Source: Mucilaginibacter pankratovii
GTDB lineage: Bacteria; Bacteroidota; Bacteroidia; Sphingobacteriales; Sphingobacteriaceae
DNA: 64,000 nt
Assembly: GCF_014773265.1 (NCBI RefSeq)
Contig: NZ_JACWMY010000003.1
Coordinates: 310,001 to 374,000, forward strand
Direction of reading: 5' to 3'
Made by a program: the position numbers and the translations under genes. The notes under the pieces are model-generated. The model did no database searches. It worked only from the letters and a program-made list of their open reading frames with translations, and was not told the DNA's origin. Below are positions 42,300 through 50,908 of the stretch, one piece after another; within the stretch, counting starts at the first letter, position 1; each line of letters starts with the position of its first letter.

Positions 42300-43610
42300 T
42301 TATTTGCTTTTAGGCGAAGCCATATAATCCAGCGTTAAATTACATAAAGCTTTTACCCCAAGGGTAAAGCCGCTTTCATCCAGATAAAAATCGGGTGTGT
42401 GGTGCGATGGCGCGGTTATCGAGTTACCGCCTTTCGGCATCCCGCCTAAAAAGAAAAATAGTCCGGGTACCTTTTGCTGAAAAAAGCTGAAATCTTCGGC
42501 ACCGGTTACGGGCGGGCGCAGCATTACGTTTTCTTTGCCGGCAGCCGCTTCTAACGATGGCAGCATTTTGGCAGTGAGGGCAACATCATTAAAGGTAACC
42601 GGGTAGTGGTTGCTGTAGGGCAGCATCACCTCGGCTGTTGCGCCGTATGCTTCGGCTGTTTTGGTGGCTATGCGGCGTACGTTATCGGTAACCAGTTTTT
42701 CATCGTATTCGGTAAAGTAGCGCACGGTGCCCTGCATTTTTACGCTTTCGGGGATGATATTAAACCGGGAGCCGCCCTGGATCACACCAATGGTAACCAC
42801 AGCCGGGTTTTCGGTAACGTTTACGTTGCGGCTTACAATACTTTGCAGGCTGCTGATAATTTGTGCCGATACCACCACCGGGTCGATACTGCTCCAGGGG
42901 TATGCGCCATGTGCCGAGCGGCCTTTTACGGTGATTTGCAGATCGCTTACGCCTGCCATGGTGCCGCCCGGGCGATAAACAATTTTACCTACTTCGGTTT
43001 GTGAATTGATATGCAGCCCGAAGATGACATCTACCTTCGGGTTCTCCAGCACGCCCTCTTTCACCATTTGCTCCGCTCCGCCTTTTTCACCTGCGGGTGC
43101 ACCTTCCTCGGCAGGCTGAAAGATGAATTTTACCGTTCCACGCAGGTCTTTCTGCATCCCGGCCAGCACCTCGGCAACACCCATCAGGATGGCCATGTGC
43201 GAATCGTGTCCGCAGGCATGCATTACGCCAACTTCGTTACCGTTATACTGTGTTTTTACTTTTGAGGCGAAGGGGAGCGGAACACGCTCGGTAACCGGCA
43301 GCGCATCCATATCGGCGCGCAGGGCCACAACAGGGCCGGGTTTGCCGCCCTTTAAGATCCCAACTACGCCTGTGGTGGCAATGCCGGTTTGTACCTCTAT
43401 CCCCAATGATTTTAAATGTTTGGCGATAATGCCCGATGTGCGCACCTCGCGGTTACCCAGCTCCGGATGCTCGTGAAAATCACGTCGCCAGGCAATGATC
43501 TTATCCTGGAGGGCATCTGCTTTGGCACTGATGGCTTTATTGGATGCGCTGTTTTGCGCACTTACTGATAGCGAGACAGCGGTTAAGGCAAGTAGGAGGA
43601 GTTTTTTCAT
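42300..43610 (-). CDS. M20D family amidohydrolase, exported
   Basis: This is a 436-residue metal-dependent N-acyl-amino-acid amidohydrolase. The start at 43610 (MKKLLLLALTAVSLSVSAQ) begins a signal peptide; the longer in-frame reading from 43775 has no conservation. HACGHDSH contains C133 and H135, metal ligands of the hippuricase group, and QPAEEG and PTGAEDFSFF (approximately) carry the remaining ligands and general base. It may free amino acids from N-acyl or N-benzoyl forms or indole conjugates in the periplasm. Confidence 0.92.
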   Translation of the reverse strand: MKKLLLLALTAVSLSVSAQNSASNKAISAKADALQDKIIAWRRDFHEHPELGNREVRTSGIIAKHLKSLGIEVQTGIATTGVVGILKGGKPGPVVALRADMDALPVTERVPLPFASKVKTQYNGNEVGVMHACGHDSHMAILMGVAEVLAGMQKDLRGTVKFIFQPAEEGAPAGEKGGAEQMVKEGVLENPKVDVIFGLHINSQTEVGKIVYRPGGTMAGVSDLQITVKGRSAHGAYPWSSIDPVVVSAQIISSLQSIVSRNVNVTENPAVVTIGVIQGGSRFNIIPESVKMQGTVRYFTEYDEKLVTDNVRRIATKTAEAYGATAEVMLPYSNHYPVTFNDVALTAKMLPSLEAAAGKENVMLRPPVTGAEDFSFFQQKVPGLFFFLGGMPKGGNSITAPSHHTPDFYLDESGFTLGVKALCNLTLDYMASPKSK

Positions 43611-44081
43611 TTGGGATGGGTTTGGTAATTTTTCTAAATATAAATATTTGCTGGAGAAATAATGGCCGGTGTTTAAAGTGCTAAAATATGCCAACACCCT
43701 GTATATGCACCGGGTTGCCATCCCGTTTTGGCTGTTACAAGCGTATTTATTCGCACTAAATTGCACAATCGTCACGAAGCTAACAGCCGGTAATAATTAA
43801 CTGACAGGCAAAAATGATCCGATATTTATGTAAACCCTGTAAGATTTTAATAGCTTGATTATTAGGTGTTTGGGTTGTTAGCACATTGAATTGTGTAAAC
43901 TTTTGTAAACTTTTTTATCGCAACAGCAGGAGTGGTTTTTTAAGTTAAGAGAAATTGTGGCTGGTAATCCCTCTGTTATACCGAAAGGCATGATAGAGAA
44001 AGGGGCCTTTGGCGATCCACCCAAAACAAAAAAAAGCGCCCTGTTATCACAAGGCGCTTTCCGATATAATTTTTATTGAAT
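43611..44081 (-). other. 471-bp gene-free region with FKBP terminator
   Basis: The only clear element is an intrinsic terminator on the reverse strand at 44027-44060 (AAAGCGCC/GGCGCTTT stem, then T-run) that ends the FKBP-aspS transcript. The rest should hold the promoter of the amidohydrolase gene on the same strand (a TATTTAGA-like box lies 43630-43650). I see no gene, repeat or RNA in the middle section. Confidence 0.7.
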
Positions 44082-44549
44082 TTAGTTAGTGACGCTTAGC
44101 AGGTCGATAGTAAATACCAGTACCGAATTTGCAGGGATGCCCGCGCCCGGAGAACTGTTGCCATAAGCTAAAGCTGATGGTACGATCAGCAGCATGCGGC
44201 CGCCTGGTTTTAAAAAGGGGATACCTTTTTGCCAGCCTTGTATAAAGCCACTTAGCGGGTACGTAGTGCCCGTGCCTTTATCAAATTGCGACCCATCTAA
44301 CAACTTACCCACATAGTTTACCGTAACGGTTGATGACAGCGTGGGATTTGTGCCTGTGCCGGGGGTGATGATCTGGTAATAAACACCCGATGCATCTTTT
44401 GTGGCGGTAATACTTGGGTTAGCCGTAAGAAAAGCCTGGATAGCAGCTTCGTCTTTAACCGCTTGTGCCGCTGCATCAAATTTCGCTTCTTTTTTACAGG
44501 CCGAACAGCCAATTATCAATAAACTAAGGACTAATAGATATCTTTTCAT
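44082..44549 (-). CDS. FKBP-type peptidyl-prolyl isomerase lipoprotein
   Basis: The 155-residue lipoprotein (ATG 44549 chosen; lipobox SLLIIGC with Cys at about residue 15) has an FKBP domain: VTVNYVGKLLDGSQFDKGT, then FIQGWQKGIPFLKPGGRMLL and IPSALAYG, and ends IPANSVLVFTIDLLSV. It catalyses proline cis/trans isomerisation in the periplasm and likely helps fold envelope proteins. It lies 21 bases after aspS in the same direction and is cotranscribed with it; the terminator at 44027 ends the unit. Confidence 0.93.
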   Translation of the reverse strand: MKRYLLVLSLLIIGCSACKKEAKFDAAAQAVKDEAAIQAFLTANPSITATKDASGVYYQIITPGTGTNPTLSSTVTVNYVGKLLDGSQFDKGTGTTYPLSGFIQGWQKGIPFLKPGGRMLLIVPSALAYGNSSPGAGIPANSVLVFTIDLLSVTN

Positions 44550-44570
44550 ATACAAGGGTAACGGCGGAAA

Positions 44571-46325
44571 TTAAGATAATGATACAGTTGTTTTTATTTT
44601 TAGTTCGTTCATCTGCGTATCGGCGATGGTTGATGGCGAATCTATCATTACATCGCGGCCCGAATTGTTCTTAGGGAAAGCGATCACATCGCGGATAGAA
44701 TCCAGGCCGGCGAAGATAGAGGTAAGCCTATCAAACCCGAAGGCGATACCGCCGTGCGGAGGTGCGCCGTATTCAAAGGCATCCATTAAAAAGCCGAATT
44801 GTTTCTGCGCTTCTTCCGGCGAGAAGCCAAGATGTTTAAACATCAGTGATTGCAAGGCCCTGTCGTGGATACGGATACTGCCGCCGCCGATTTCGGTACC
44901 GTTTATCACCAAATCGTATGCATTGGCGCGTACGTTTTTAGGGTCGGTATCCAGCATGGCAATATCCTCCGGCTTCGGCGAAGTAAAGGGGTGGTGCATG
45001 GCATGGTAACGCTCAGTTTCTTCGTCCCATTCCAGCAGCGGGAAATCCAATACCCAAAGCGGCGCGAATTTATTTTTATCACGTAAGCCTAAACGGCCGC
45101 CAATTTCCAGGCGTAATTCGTTCAGTTGCTTGCGTACTTTATCTGTCGAGCCGGCCAGGATCAATATTAAGTCACCTTTTTCTGTTTGGAAAGCAGCGCT
45201 CCATTTGGCCAGTTCTTCTTCGTTGTAAAATTTATCTACCGATGATTTAATGCTGCCGTCTTCGTTGTGGCGGGCATAAATTAAGCCGGTAGCGCCAATT
45301 TGCGGGCGTTTCATCCACTCGGTCAATTCGTCAATCTGCTTGCGGGTATAACCGGCGCAGCCTTTTGCGTTGATGCCTACGACAAGCTCTGCATTATCAA
45401 AAATGCCGAAGCCTTTGCCTTTAACCACATCGTTCAATTCCACAAATTCCATCCCAAAACGGGTATCGGGTTTATCAGAACCGTATAAACGCATCGCATC
45501 GGCGTATTGCATGCGCGGGAAATCGCCAAGCTCTAAGCCTTTCACGTTGCGGAACAGATGGCGGGTAAGGCCTTCAAAAATATTCAGGATATCTTCCTGG
45601 GTGATGAACGACATCTCACAGTCTATCTGGGTAAACTCCGGCTGGCGGTCGGCGCGCAGGTCCTCATCCCTAAAGCATTTCACTATCTGGAAGTAACGGT
45701 CGAACCCGCTCACCATCAATAATTGTTTAAAGGTTTGCGGCGATTGCGGCAGGGCGTAAAACTCGCCCGGGTTCATGCGGCTTGGCACCACAAAGTCGCG
45801 CGCACCTTCGGGAGTAGATTTGATCAGCACCGGGGTTTCCACCTCTATAAAATCCAAACCATCCAGGTACTTGCGGATCTCCTGCGCCATTTTGTGGCGA
45901 AGCACCAGGTTGTTGCGGATAGGGTTACGGCGCAGATCCAGGTAGCGGTATTTGGCGCGCAGCTCTTCGCCGCCGTCGGTTTCGTCCTCTATCAGGAATG
46001 GAGGTATCTTGGCGGCGTTCAAAATTTCCAGTTCGGTAACGGTAATTTCAATTTCGCCGGTAGCAATTTTGGTGTTTTTGTTAGAACGCTCTACCACTTT
46101 GCCGGTAACCTTTATGACAAACTCGCGGCCCAACTGGCGGCCGGCTTCGCGCAGGTCGGCATCGGTATCGGTATTTAAAACAAGCTGGGTAAGGCCGTAG
46201 CGGTCGCGTACGTCAATAAAAGTGGTACCGCCCAAGTCGCGCGATTTTTGCACCCATCCGCAAAGGGTAACGGTTTCCCCTAAATTGCTGATATTTAATT
46301 GCCCGCAGGTATGTGTTCTAAGCAT
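44571..46325 (-). CDS. aspS: Aspartate--tRNA ligase
   Basis: The 584-residue class II synthetase has the N-terminal OB-fold anticodon-binding domain, motif 2 ([20 protein letters not shown]), the bacterial GAD insertion domain (about 285-420, [10 protein letters not shown] region) and motif 3 ([15 protein letters not shown]). The length of about 585 fits bacterial type AspRS. The flanking genes are an acyltransferase (upstream, 55-base gap) and FKBP (downstream). Confidence 0.97.
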   Translation of the reverse strand: MLRTHTCGQLNISNLGETVTLCGWVQKSRDLGGTTFIDVRDRYGLTQLVLNTDTDADLREAGRQLGREFVIKVTGKVVERSNKNTKIATGEIEITVTELEILNAAKIPPFLIEDETDGGEELRAKYRYLDLRRNPIRNNLVLRHKMAQEIRKYLDGLDFIEVETPVLIKSTPEGARDFVVPSRMNPGEFYALPQSPQTFKQLLMVSGFDRYFQIVKCFRDEDLRADRQPEFTQIDCEMSFITQEDILNIFEGLTRHLFRNVKGLELGDFPRMQYADAMRLYGSDKPDTRFGMEFVELNDVVKGKGFGIFDNAELVVGINAKGCAGYTRKQIDELTEWMKRPQIGATGLIYARHNEDGSIKSSVDKFYNEEELAKWSAAFQTEKGDLILILAGSTDKVRKQLNELRLEIGGRLGLRDKNKFAPLWVLDFPLLEWDEETERYHAMHHPFTSPKPEDIAMLDTDPKNVRANAYDLVINGTEIGGGSIRIHDRALQSLMFKHLGFSPEEAQKQFGFLMDAFEYGAPPHGGIAFGFDRLTSIFAGLDSIRDVIAFPKNNSGRDVMIDSPSTIADTQMNELKIKTTVSLS

Positions 46326-46380
46326 AATTCCTTTTTAAAAAGTTTGCAAAAGTACATTTTTGGGGCGAAAGGAGAAAGGT

Positions 46381-47439
46381 TTAAGGTATTTTAACCGATG
46401 GGCGGCTTTTTAATTTTAAGGCAGGCTTTTCAACAAAGTACCATGATAGGGCGGCCAGCCCCAACGCGGGTATGTAGGCCATAAAAAAAACACCGGTAAT
46501 ACTGATGCCGGGTATTTTTGCTACGACCAGTTGCTGTATAGGGAAAGCGTAGATGTACAGCCCATAAGAGAGGTCGCCCAACTTGTGAAAACCCTTTACC
46601 TGCAACCTGGGGTGGTAAGCAAATATGAATACACCATATACCAGCGTGATGTTATAAACCCACATCAACATGGGCAGTTTAAAATAAAAAAACGCGATGC
46701 TGGTTAATAGCAAACCGCAAAACAGCGGGATGCTGATGATAATATAACGGCAAAAAAAATAACAAAAAGCGCCAAGCCCAAATAACACTGCCCAGGAAAG
46801 CACCCAGTGCATATACCCGGCATCATAAGTAATACCGGCAAAAAAAACAAGCACAGCAATTAACACCGGTAGTGCTTTAAGGATTGTGTTGAATTGTTTT
46901 TTCCAGATAAGCAGGATAAGCCCCAAGGCTAATACAACCGCATAAAAAAGCAGTTCGGCGGCCAGTGTCCAAACCGGGTTATTGATAGCAGCCGGATAAG
47001 GGTTTTGCCCGAAAGTGCCCGGTAATACGTTGCTAAAATTGTGCAGGGTTGCAAGCCGCCATATAAAACGCAGCGTTACCCGGTTAAACAGGTACTCGCC
47101 TAAGGGAAGGGTGGTGCAGATAGGGCCGATAACCAAAGCGCAAAACAATACCGAGACGAACAATGCCGGAAATATCCTGAGCACACGCGCCCAAACAAAA
47201 CTCCCCAGGGTGGGCTGGCTGTAAAGGCTTTTGGTGACCAGGTAGCCACTGATGGTAAAAAAAACCTTTACACCAACTTCGCCAAGGTCTGTAAACCCCA
47301 CTGCATTAATAAGCGGCTCCCGGCCAAAAGCACCCGTAACCAGGTAAGCATGCGAAAAGATAACGAGCGTAGCGGCAATAAACCTGATCTGGTCGAAATT
47401 GTTGTCCCGGCCCCGGTCAAGTTGTTTAATGGTTATCAT
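46381..47439 (-). CDS. Acyltransferase 3 family membrane protein
   Basis: The 352-residue polytopic protein has the family signature FDQIRFIAATLVIFSHAY with H30 catalytic, and VKVFFTISGYLVTKSL. Ten hydrophobic stretches are seen. As for the gene at 4325, it is presumed to transfer acyl groups to an envelope sugar or lipid. It precedes aspS by 55 bases. The 111 bases before its start include a family B repeat and no obvious promoter. Confidence 0.88.
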   Translation of the reverse strand: MITIKQLDRGRDNNFDQIRFIAATLVIFSHAYLVTGAFGREPLINAVGFTDLGEVGVKVFFTISGYLVTKSLYSQPTLGSFVWARVLRIFPALFVSVLFCALVIGPICTTLPLGEYLFNRVTLRFIWRLATLHNFSNVLPGTFGQNPYPAAINNPVWTLAAELLFYAVVLALGLILLIWKKQFNTILKALPVLIAVLVFFAGITYDAGYMHWVLSWAVLFGLGAFCYFFCRYIIISIPLFCGLLLTSIAFFYFKLPMLMWVYNITLVYGVFIFAYHPRLQVKGFHKLGDLSYGLYIYAFPIQQLVVAKIPGISITGVFFMAYIPALGLAALSWYFVEKPALKLKSRPSVKIP

Positions 47440-47497
47440 GCGTCACAAAGCTATAAATTACTTTAAGAGCCGGGGTTGAAAATGTCGTTTCACATCA

Positions 47498-47530
47498 AAT
47501 CCGAAATCGAACATCCTAATTCCGAAATGA
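47498..47530. repeat. Family B repeat directly before the TPP riboswitch
   Basis: AAATCCGAAATCGAACATCC followed by TAATTCCGAAATGA is related to copies at 7886-8036 and 36371-36404. It ends 20 bases before the 5' side of the aptamer. Confidence 0.6.
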
Positions 47531-47550
47531 TTCCTATATTTGCCCTATAA

Positions 47551-47770
47551 TTCTCAAGGGGTGCCTTGCTTTGGTGTACTAAAAATAATCTGCAGGTTAT
47601 TTTACCAAACTGAAAGACAGGCTGAGATCAAACCCATTGTTGTGAATAGTGAGTTGTAAATGGTGAGTTGTGAATGGTGAGTGAAAACTAACCACTGACT
47701 GCTAACTACTGACTACTAACCACTATCCAACATGCACCTGATCCGGGTAATGCCGGCGTAGGGAGAGGTA
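47551..47770 (+). ncRNA. TPP (thiamine pyrophosphate) riboswitch with hairpin insertion in linker
   Basis: The hallmarks are in order: P1 TTCTC (47551-47555) pairing with GAGAG (47763-47767); AGGGGTGCC (P2 5' side); P3 formed by TTTGGT/ACCAAA and AAAATAA/TTATTTT; CTGAGA (47622-47627); ACCC closing P2; then ACCTGATCC, P5 arms CCGG/CCGG, and GCGTAGGGA. Unlike normal TPP aptamers, the junction between ACCC and ACCTGATC, usually about five nucleotides, is about 100 nt and filled with a repeat hairpin (47638-47732). Downstream, a stem (GTTAA and CTGCCG with CGGCAG and TTAAC, 47775-47817) plus TTTTT could be the terminator switched by TPP. It controls thiamine uptake genes. Confidence 0.93.
47638..47732. 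repeat. Hairpin repeat element H inside the riboswitch linker
   Basis: Terminal arms TGTTG (47638-47642) and CAACA (47728-47732) enclose reiterated words: GTGAATAGTGAGTTG..., GTGAGTTGTGAATGG on the left and CTAACCACTGACTGC, ACTACTGACTACTAACCAC on the right, which pair imperfectly with G-U pairs. It resembles dispersed short-word repeats of Bacteroidota. No second copy is seen in this window. Confidence 0.75.
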
Positions 47771-47837
47771 ACAAGTTAAGTGTACTGCCGTTTTATCCCG
47801 GCGGCAGATGGTTTAACTCATTTTTGTTCAACACATT

Positions 47838-50282
47838 TTGAAAAATTTATTTGCGGCGCTCTTCGCCCTGCTGTTGCCTGTTTTGGCATCGGCCCAGTTT
47901 TCTATCAGCGGAAAAATCACCAATCAAGCCGGCGAAGCATTGCCCGGCGCAACAGTCACTCTTGTAAAACCGGCTCAAAGCACACAAGCCGATGTAAACG
48001 GTAATTATAGTCTGGGTACGTTTCCGGAAGGAAGCTATCTGTTAAAAGCGAGTTACGTAGGCTATCAAACACTTGCTAAAGTAGTAACTGCGCAAGTTAA
48101 TCAACCGGTAAATTTTGTACTTAGCCGCAGCACATTCAGTGCCGAAGAAGTTGTAGTAACTGCCACCCGCGCGGGCCGCAATTCGCCAACGGCATTTACC
48201 AATTTAAGTAAGAAAGATCTGGAGAAAACCAACTTTGGGCAGGATCTGCCTTACATGCTCAACCAAACGCCATCCGTAGTAATTACTTCAGATGCGGGTG
48301 CGGGCATAGGTTATACCGGTATCCGCATCCGCGGGAGCGATGCAAGCCGGGTAAATGTTACCATCAATGGCATCCCGTATAACGATTCGGAAAGCCAGGG
48401 TTCCTATTTTGTCGACCTGCCCGATATCACCTCCTCTATCAACAACATCCAGGTGCAGCGTGGCGTAGGTACATCAACCAATGGCGCGGGCGCGTTCGGC
48501 GGCAGTATCAACATCCAAACCACCACCCGGCGTGATACGGGCTATGCCGATATTAACAACTCGGTAGGTTCTTACGGCTCGGTAAAAAACACCATCAACC
48601 TGGGTACAGGTTTGCTGGGTGGTAAATTCAGCGTAGATGGGCGCTTATCGCGCATTAAATCCGACGGGTATATCGACAGGGCTTCTTCGCAGCTGAAATC
48701 GTTTTTTGTGAGCGGCGCGTATTACGGCGCTAACAGCACGCTGCGGGCTAATATCTTCTCGGGTTACGAGCGTACTTACCAGGCCTGGAACGGCATCCCC
48801 GATTATATCATCAGCGATGAGAGCATCCCCAACCGCCGCCGTTACAACGAGTTGGGCCTGATGCCCGATGGCGCTTATTATAAAGACCAGGTAGATGATT
48901 ATCTGCAAAACCACTACCAGTTACTGTATGATCAGAAACTATCTGATAAAGTTTCCTTTAGCGGTGCGCTGCATTATACAAAAGGCAAAGGCTATTACGA
49001 GGAATTTAAAACCGATGCCAAGGTTGCGGATTATGGCTTAACGCCGGTAGTTATCGGTGGAACCACCATCACCAATACCGACCTGGCCCGCCGCCGCTGG
49101 CTGGATAATGATTTTTACGGCGTTACCTACGCCTTAAAATACCTGCCGCAGGCTAACCTCAACTTTACGCTTGGCGGCGCCTACAACCGCTACTCCGGTG
49201 CGCATTTTGGCAATATTATTTATACCAAACAAAGCGCAGGGATCAGTCCTAACTATGAGTACTACCGCGACGATGCCAAAAAGAACGATTTTAACATCTT
49301 CGGCCGCGGTGAATGGAAAACCGGCAACACCACCGTATTTGCCGATATGCAATACCGCCGCATTTACTATTCTTTCTTAGGGTTCGACAGGAATTTGAAC
49401 AATGTGCAGCAAAATGCTACGCTCAATTTCTTCAACCCTAAAGTTGGCGTTACCTACGAGTTCGACGCGCAGAATAATATCTACGCGTCCTTTGCCGTAG
49501 GCAACCACGAGCCCAACCGCGACGATTACACCAACAGCACCCCCGCCAGCAGACCCAAAGCAGAAAACCTAAAGGATTTTGAAGCGGGTTACCGCACCAG
49601 CACCGGCGTTTTTAAAGGCGGCATCAACCTGTTTTATATGCTGTATAAAAACCAGCTGATATTAACCGGCGCGTTAAATGATGTTGGCGCACAGATCCGC
49701 AATAACGTAAAGGACAGCTACCGCGCGGGTATAGAGCTGGATGGCCGGGTGAAAATCACTAAAGCGCTTAGCTGGGCGGCAACGGTAACCATCAGCACCA
49801 ATAAGATCAAAAACTACGGTCAGTTTTTTAATAATTACGACGATGGCACCCAAGCATTCATCCTGCTGAAGAAAACCGATATCGCCTACTCGCCATCGTT
49901 CATCGCTTCCAGCGAGATCAGCCTTGCACCATTTAAGGGCGGCGAGATTGCGTTCATCAGCAAATATATAAGCAGGCAATATTTAGATAATACATCCAAT
50001 ACCAATCCTGTTGGGTTCCCCTCATCGGGCAATAACTCTTTTATCACCGATAGGCTGCTGAAAAGCTATTTTGTGAGCGATGTGAGGCTGCGGTACAATT
50101 TCAGCGTCCGGTCAGTTAAAAACATTGGCCTGGGCCTGCTGGTGAACAATATCTTCAGCAAAAAGTATGAAGCTAACGGCGCTACCTATCCCGATATTGA
50201 AGGCGGGCAGGTGGTTAACTATAACTACTACTTTCCGCAGGCAACGCGCAACTTCCTGGCATCTGTTAGCTTAAGTTTTTAG
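47838..50282 (+). CDS. TonB-dependent outer-membrane receptor for thiamine
   Basis: The 814-residue receptor starts with TTG at 47838 (signal peptide KNLFAALFALLLPVLASAQ). An N-terminal carboxypeptidase-D-like repeat (FSISGKITNQAGEALPGATV) is followed by the plug (EEVVVTATRAGRN, DLPYMLNQTPSVV, IRIRGSDASRVNVTING) and a 22-strand barrel that ends with a terminal Phe (ASVSLSF). It lies under the TPP riboswitch and directly before a PnuC-family transporter, so the substrate is almost surely thiamine or a related compound imported over the outer membrane with TonB energy. Confidence 0.93.
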   Translation: MKNLFAALFALLLPVLASAQFSISGKITNQAGEALPGATVTLVKPAQSTQADVNGNYSLGTFPEGSYLLKASYVGYQTLAKVVTAQVNQPVNFVLSRSTFSAEEVVVTATRAGRNSPTAFTNLSKKDLEKTNFGQDLPYMLNQTPSVVITSDAGAGIGYTGIRIRGSDASRVNVTINGIPYNDSESQGSYFVDLPDITSSINNIQVQRGVGTSTNGAGAFGGSINIQTTTRRDTGYADINNSVGSYGSVKNTINLGTGLLGGKFSVDGRLSRIKSDGYIDRASSQLKSFFVSGAYYGANSTLRANIFSGYERTYQAWNGIPDYIISDESIPNRRRYNELGLMPDGAYYKDQVDDYLQNHYQLLYDQKLSDKVSFSGALHYTKGKGYYEEFKTDAKVADYGLTPVVIGGTTITNTDLARRRWLDNDFYGVTYALKYLPQANLNFTLGGAYNRYSGAHFGNIIYTKQSAGISPNYEYYRDDAKKNDFNIFGRGEWKTGNTTVFADMQYRRIYYSFLGFDRNLNNVQQNATLNFFNPKVGVTYEFDAQNNIYASFAVGNHEPNRDDYTNSTPASRPKAENLKDFEAGYRTSTGVFKGGINLFYMLYKNQLILTGALNDVGAQIRNNVKDSYRAGIELDGRVKITKALSWAATVTISTNKIKNYGQFFNNYDDGTQAFILLKKTDIAYSPSFIASSEISLAPFKGGEIAFISKYISRQYLDNTSNTNPVGFPSSGNNSFITDRLLKSYFVSDVRLRYNFSVRSVKNIGLGLLVNNIFSKKYEANGATYPDIEGGQVVNYNYYFPQATRNFLASVSLSF

Positions 50283-50286
50283 GCGG

Positions 50287-50907
50287 ATGCAGAGCTGGCT
50301 AACGCTTTTTGTAGAACAACTAAAGGCTACAACCTGGCTGGAATGGACTGCCGTAATATTAGGCGTTGCCGAAGTACTGCTGGCGCGTGCTAATAAAGTG
50401 TGGCTATACCCAAGCGGTATAGCCGCCACTTTAATATCCATTTTTCTGCTGCTGGAGGTAGCGTTATATGCAGAGGTTTTGCTGAACGGCTACTACGTAG
50501 TGATGAGCGTTTACGGCTGGTACCACTGGGTGAAAAAGCGGGGGAAACCCGCTGTAAAAGTAGCCTACGCCAACAAGCGCGAATGGATAATTACCCTGCT
50601 TATTGTGTTTGTGGGCTGGGGTTTGCTGTATTTATTGCTGATAAATTTTACCAAATCTACCGTGCCGGTTTGGGATGCCTGGGTATCTTCTACGGCCTGG
50701 GCCGGTATGTGGCTGCTGGCCCGGCGTAAAATAGAGAACTGGGTGCTCTTAAATGTGAGTAACCTGTTTGCCATCCCGCTGCTTTACCATAAAAACCTGG
50801 TGATGTTTGCTGTGCTTACGCTGATACTATTTATCGTGGCCATTTTTGGTTATTACGACTGGCGCAAGATCATCAATAAAGAAAAATTAACCCTTGTTGC
50901 AAGCTGA
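50287..50907 (+). CDS. pnuT: PnuC-family transporter, probable thiamine permease (PnuT-like)
   Basis: The 206-residue protein has about seven hydrophobic helices and the PnuC hallmarks WLYPSGIAATLISIFLLLE and WLLARRKIENWVLLNVSN. PnuC-family carriers take up nicotinamide riboside, riboflavin or thiamine by facilitated diffusion with intracellular phosphorylation trapping. Position four bases after a TPP-riboswitched TonB receptor points to thiamine (PnuT). No thiamine pyrophosphokinase gene is adjacent; the following gene is a flavoenzyme. Symbol is given from context. Confidence 0.88.
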   Translation: MQSWLTLFVEQLKATTWLEWTAVILGVAEVLLARANKVWLYPSGIAATLISIFLLLEVALYAEVLLNGYYVVMSVYGWYHWVKKRGKPAVKVAYANKREWIITLLIVFVGWGLLYLLLINFTKSTVPVWDAWVSSTAWAGMWLLARRKIENWVLLNVSNLFAIPLLYHKNLVMFAVLTLILFIVAIFGYYDWRKIINKEKLTLVAS

Positions 50908-50908
50908 T

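Noticed and set aside
43611..43775. In-frame 55-codon extension of the M20 amidohydrolase
   Set aside because: It would place the signal peptide inside the protein; ATG 43610 begins a normal signal sequence.
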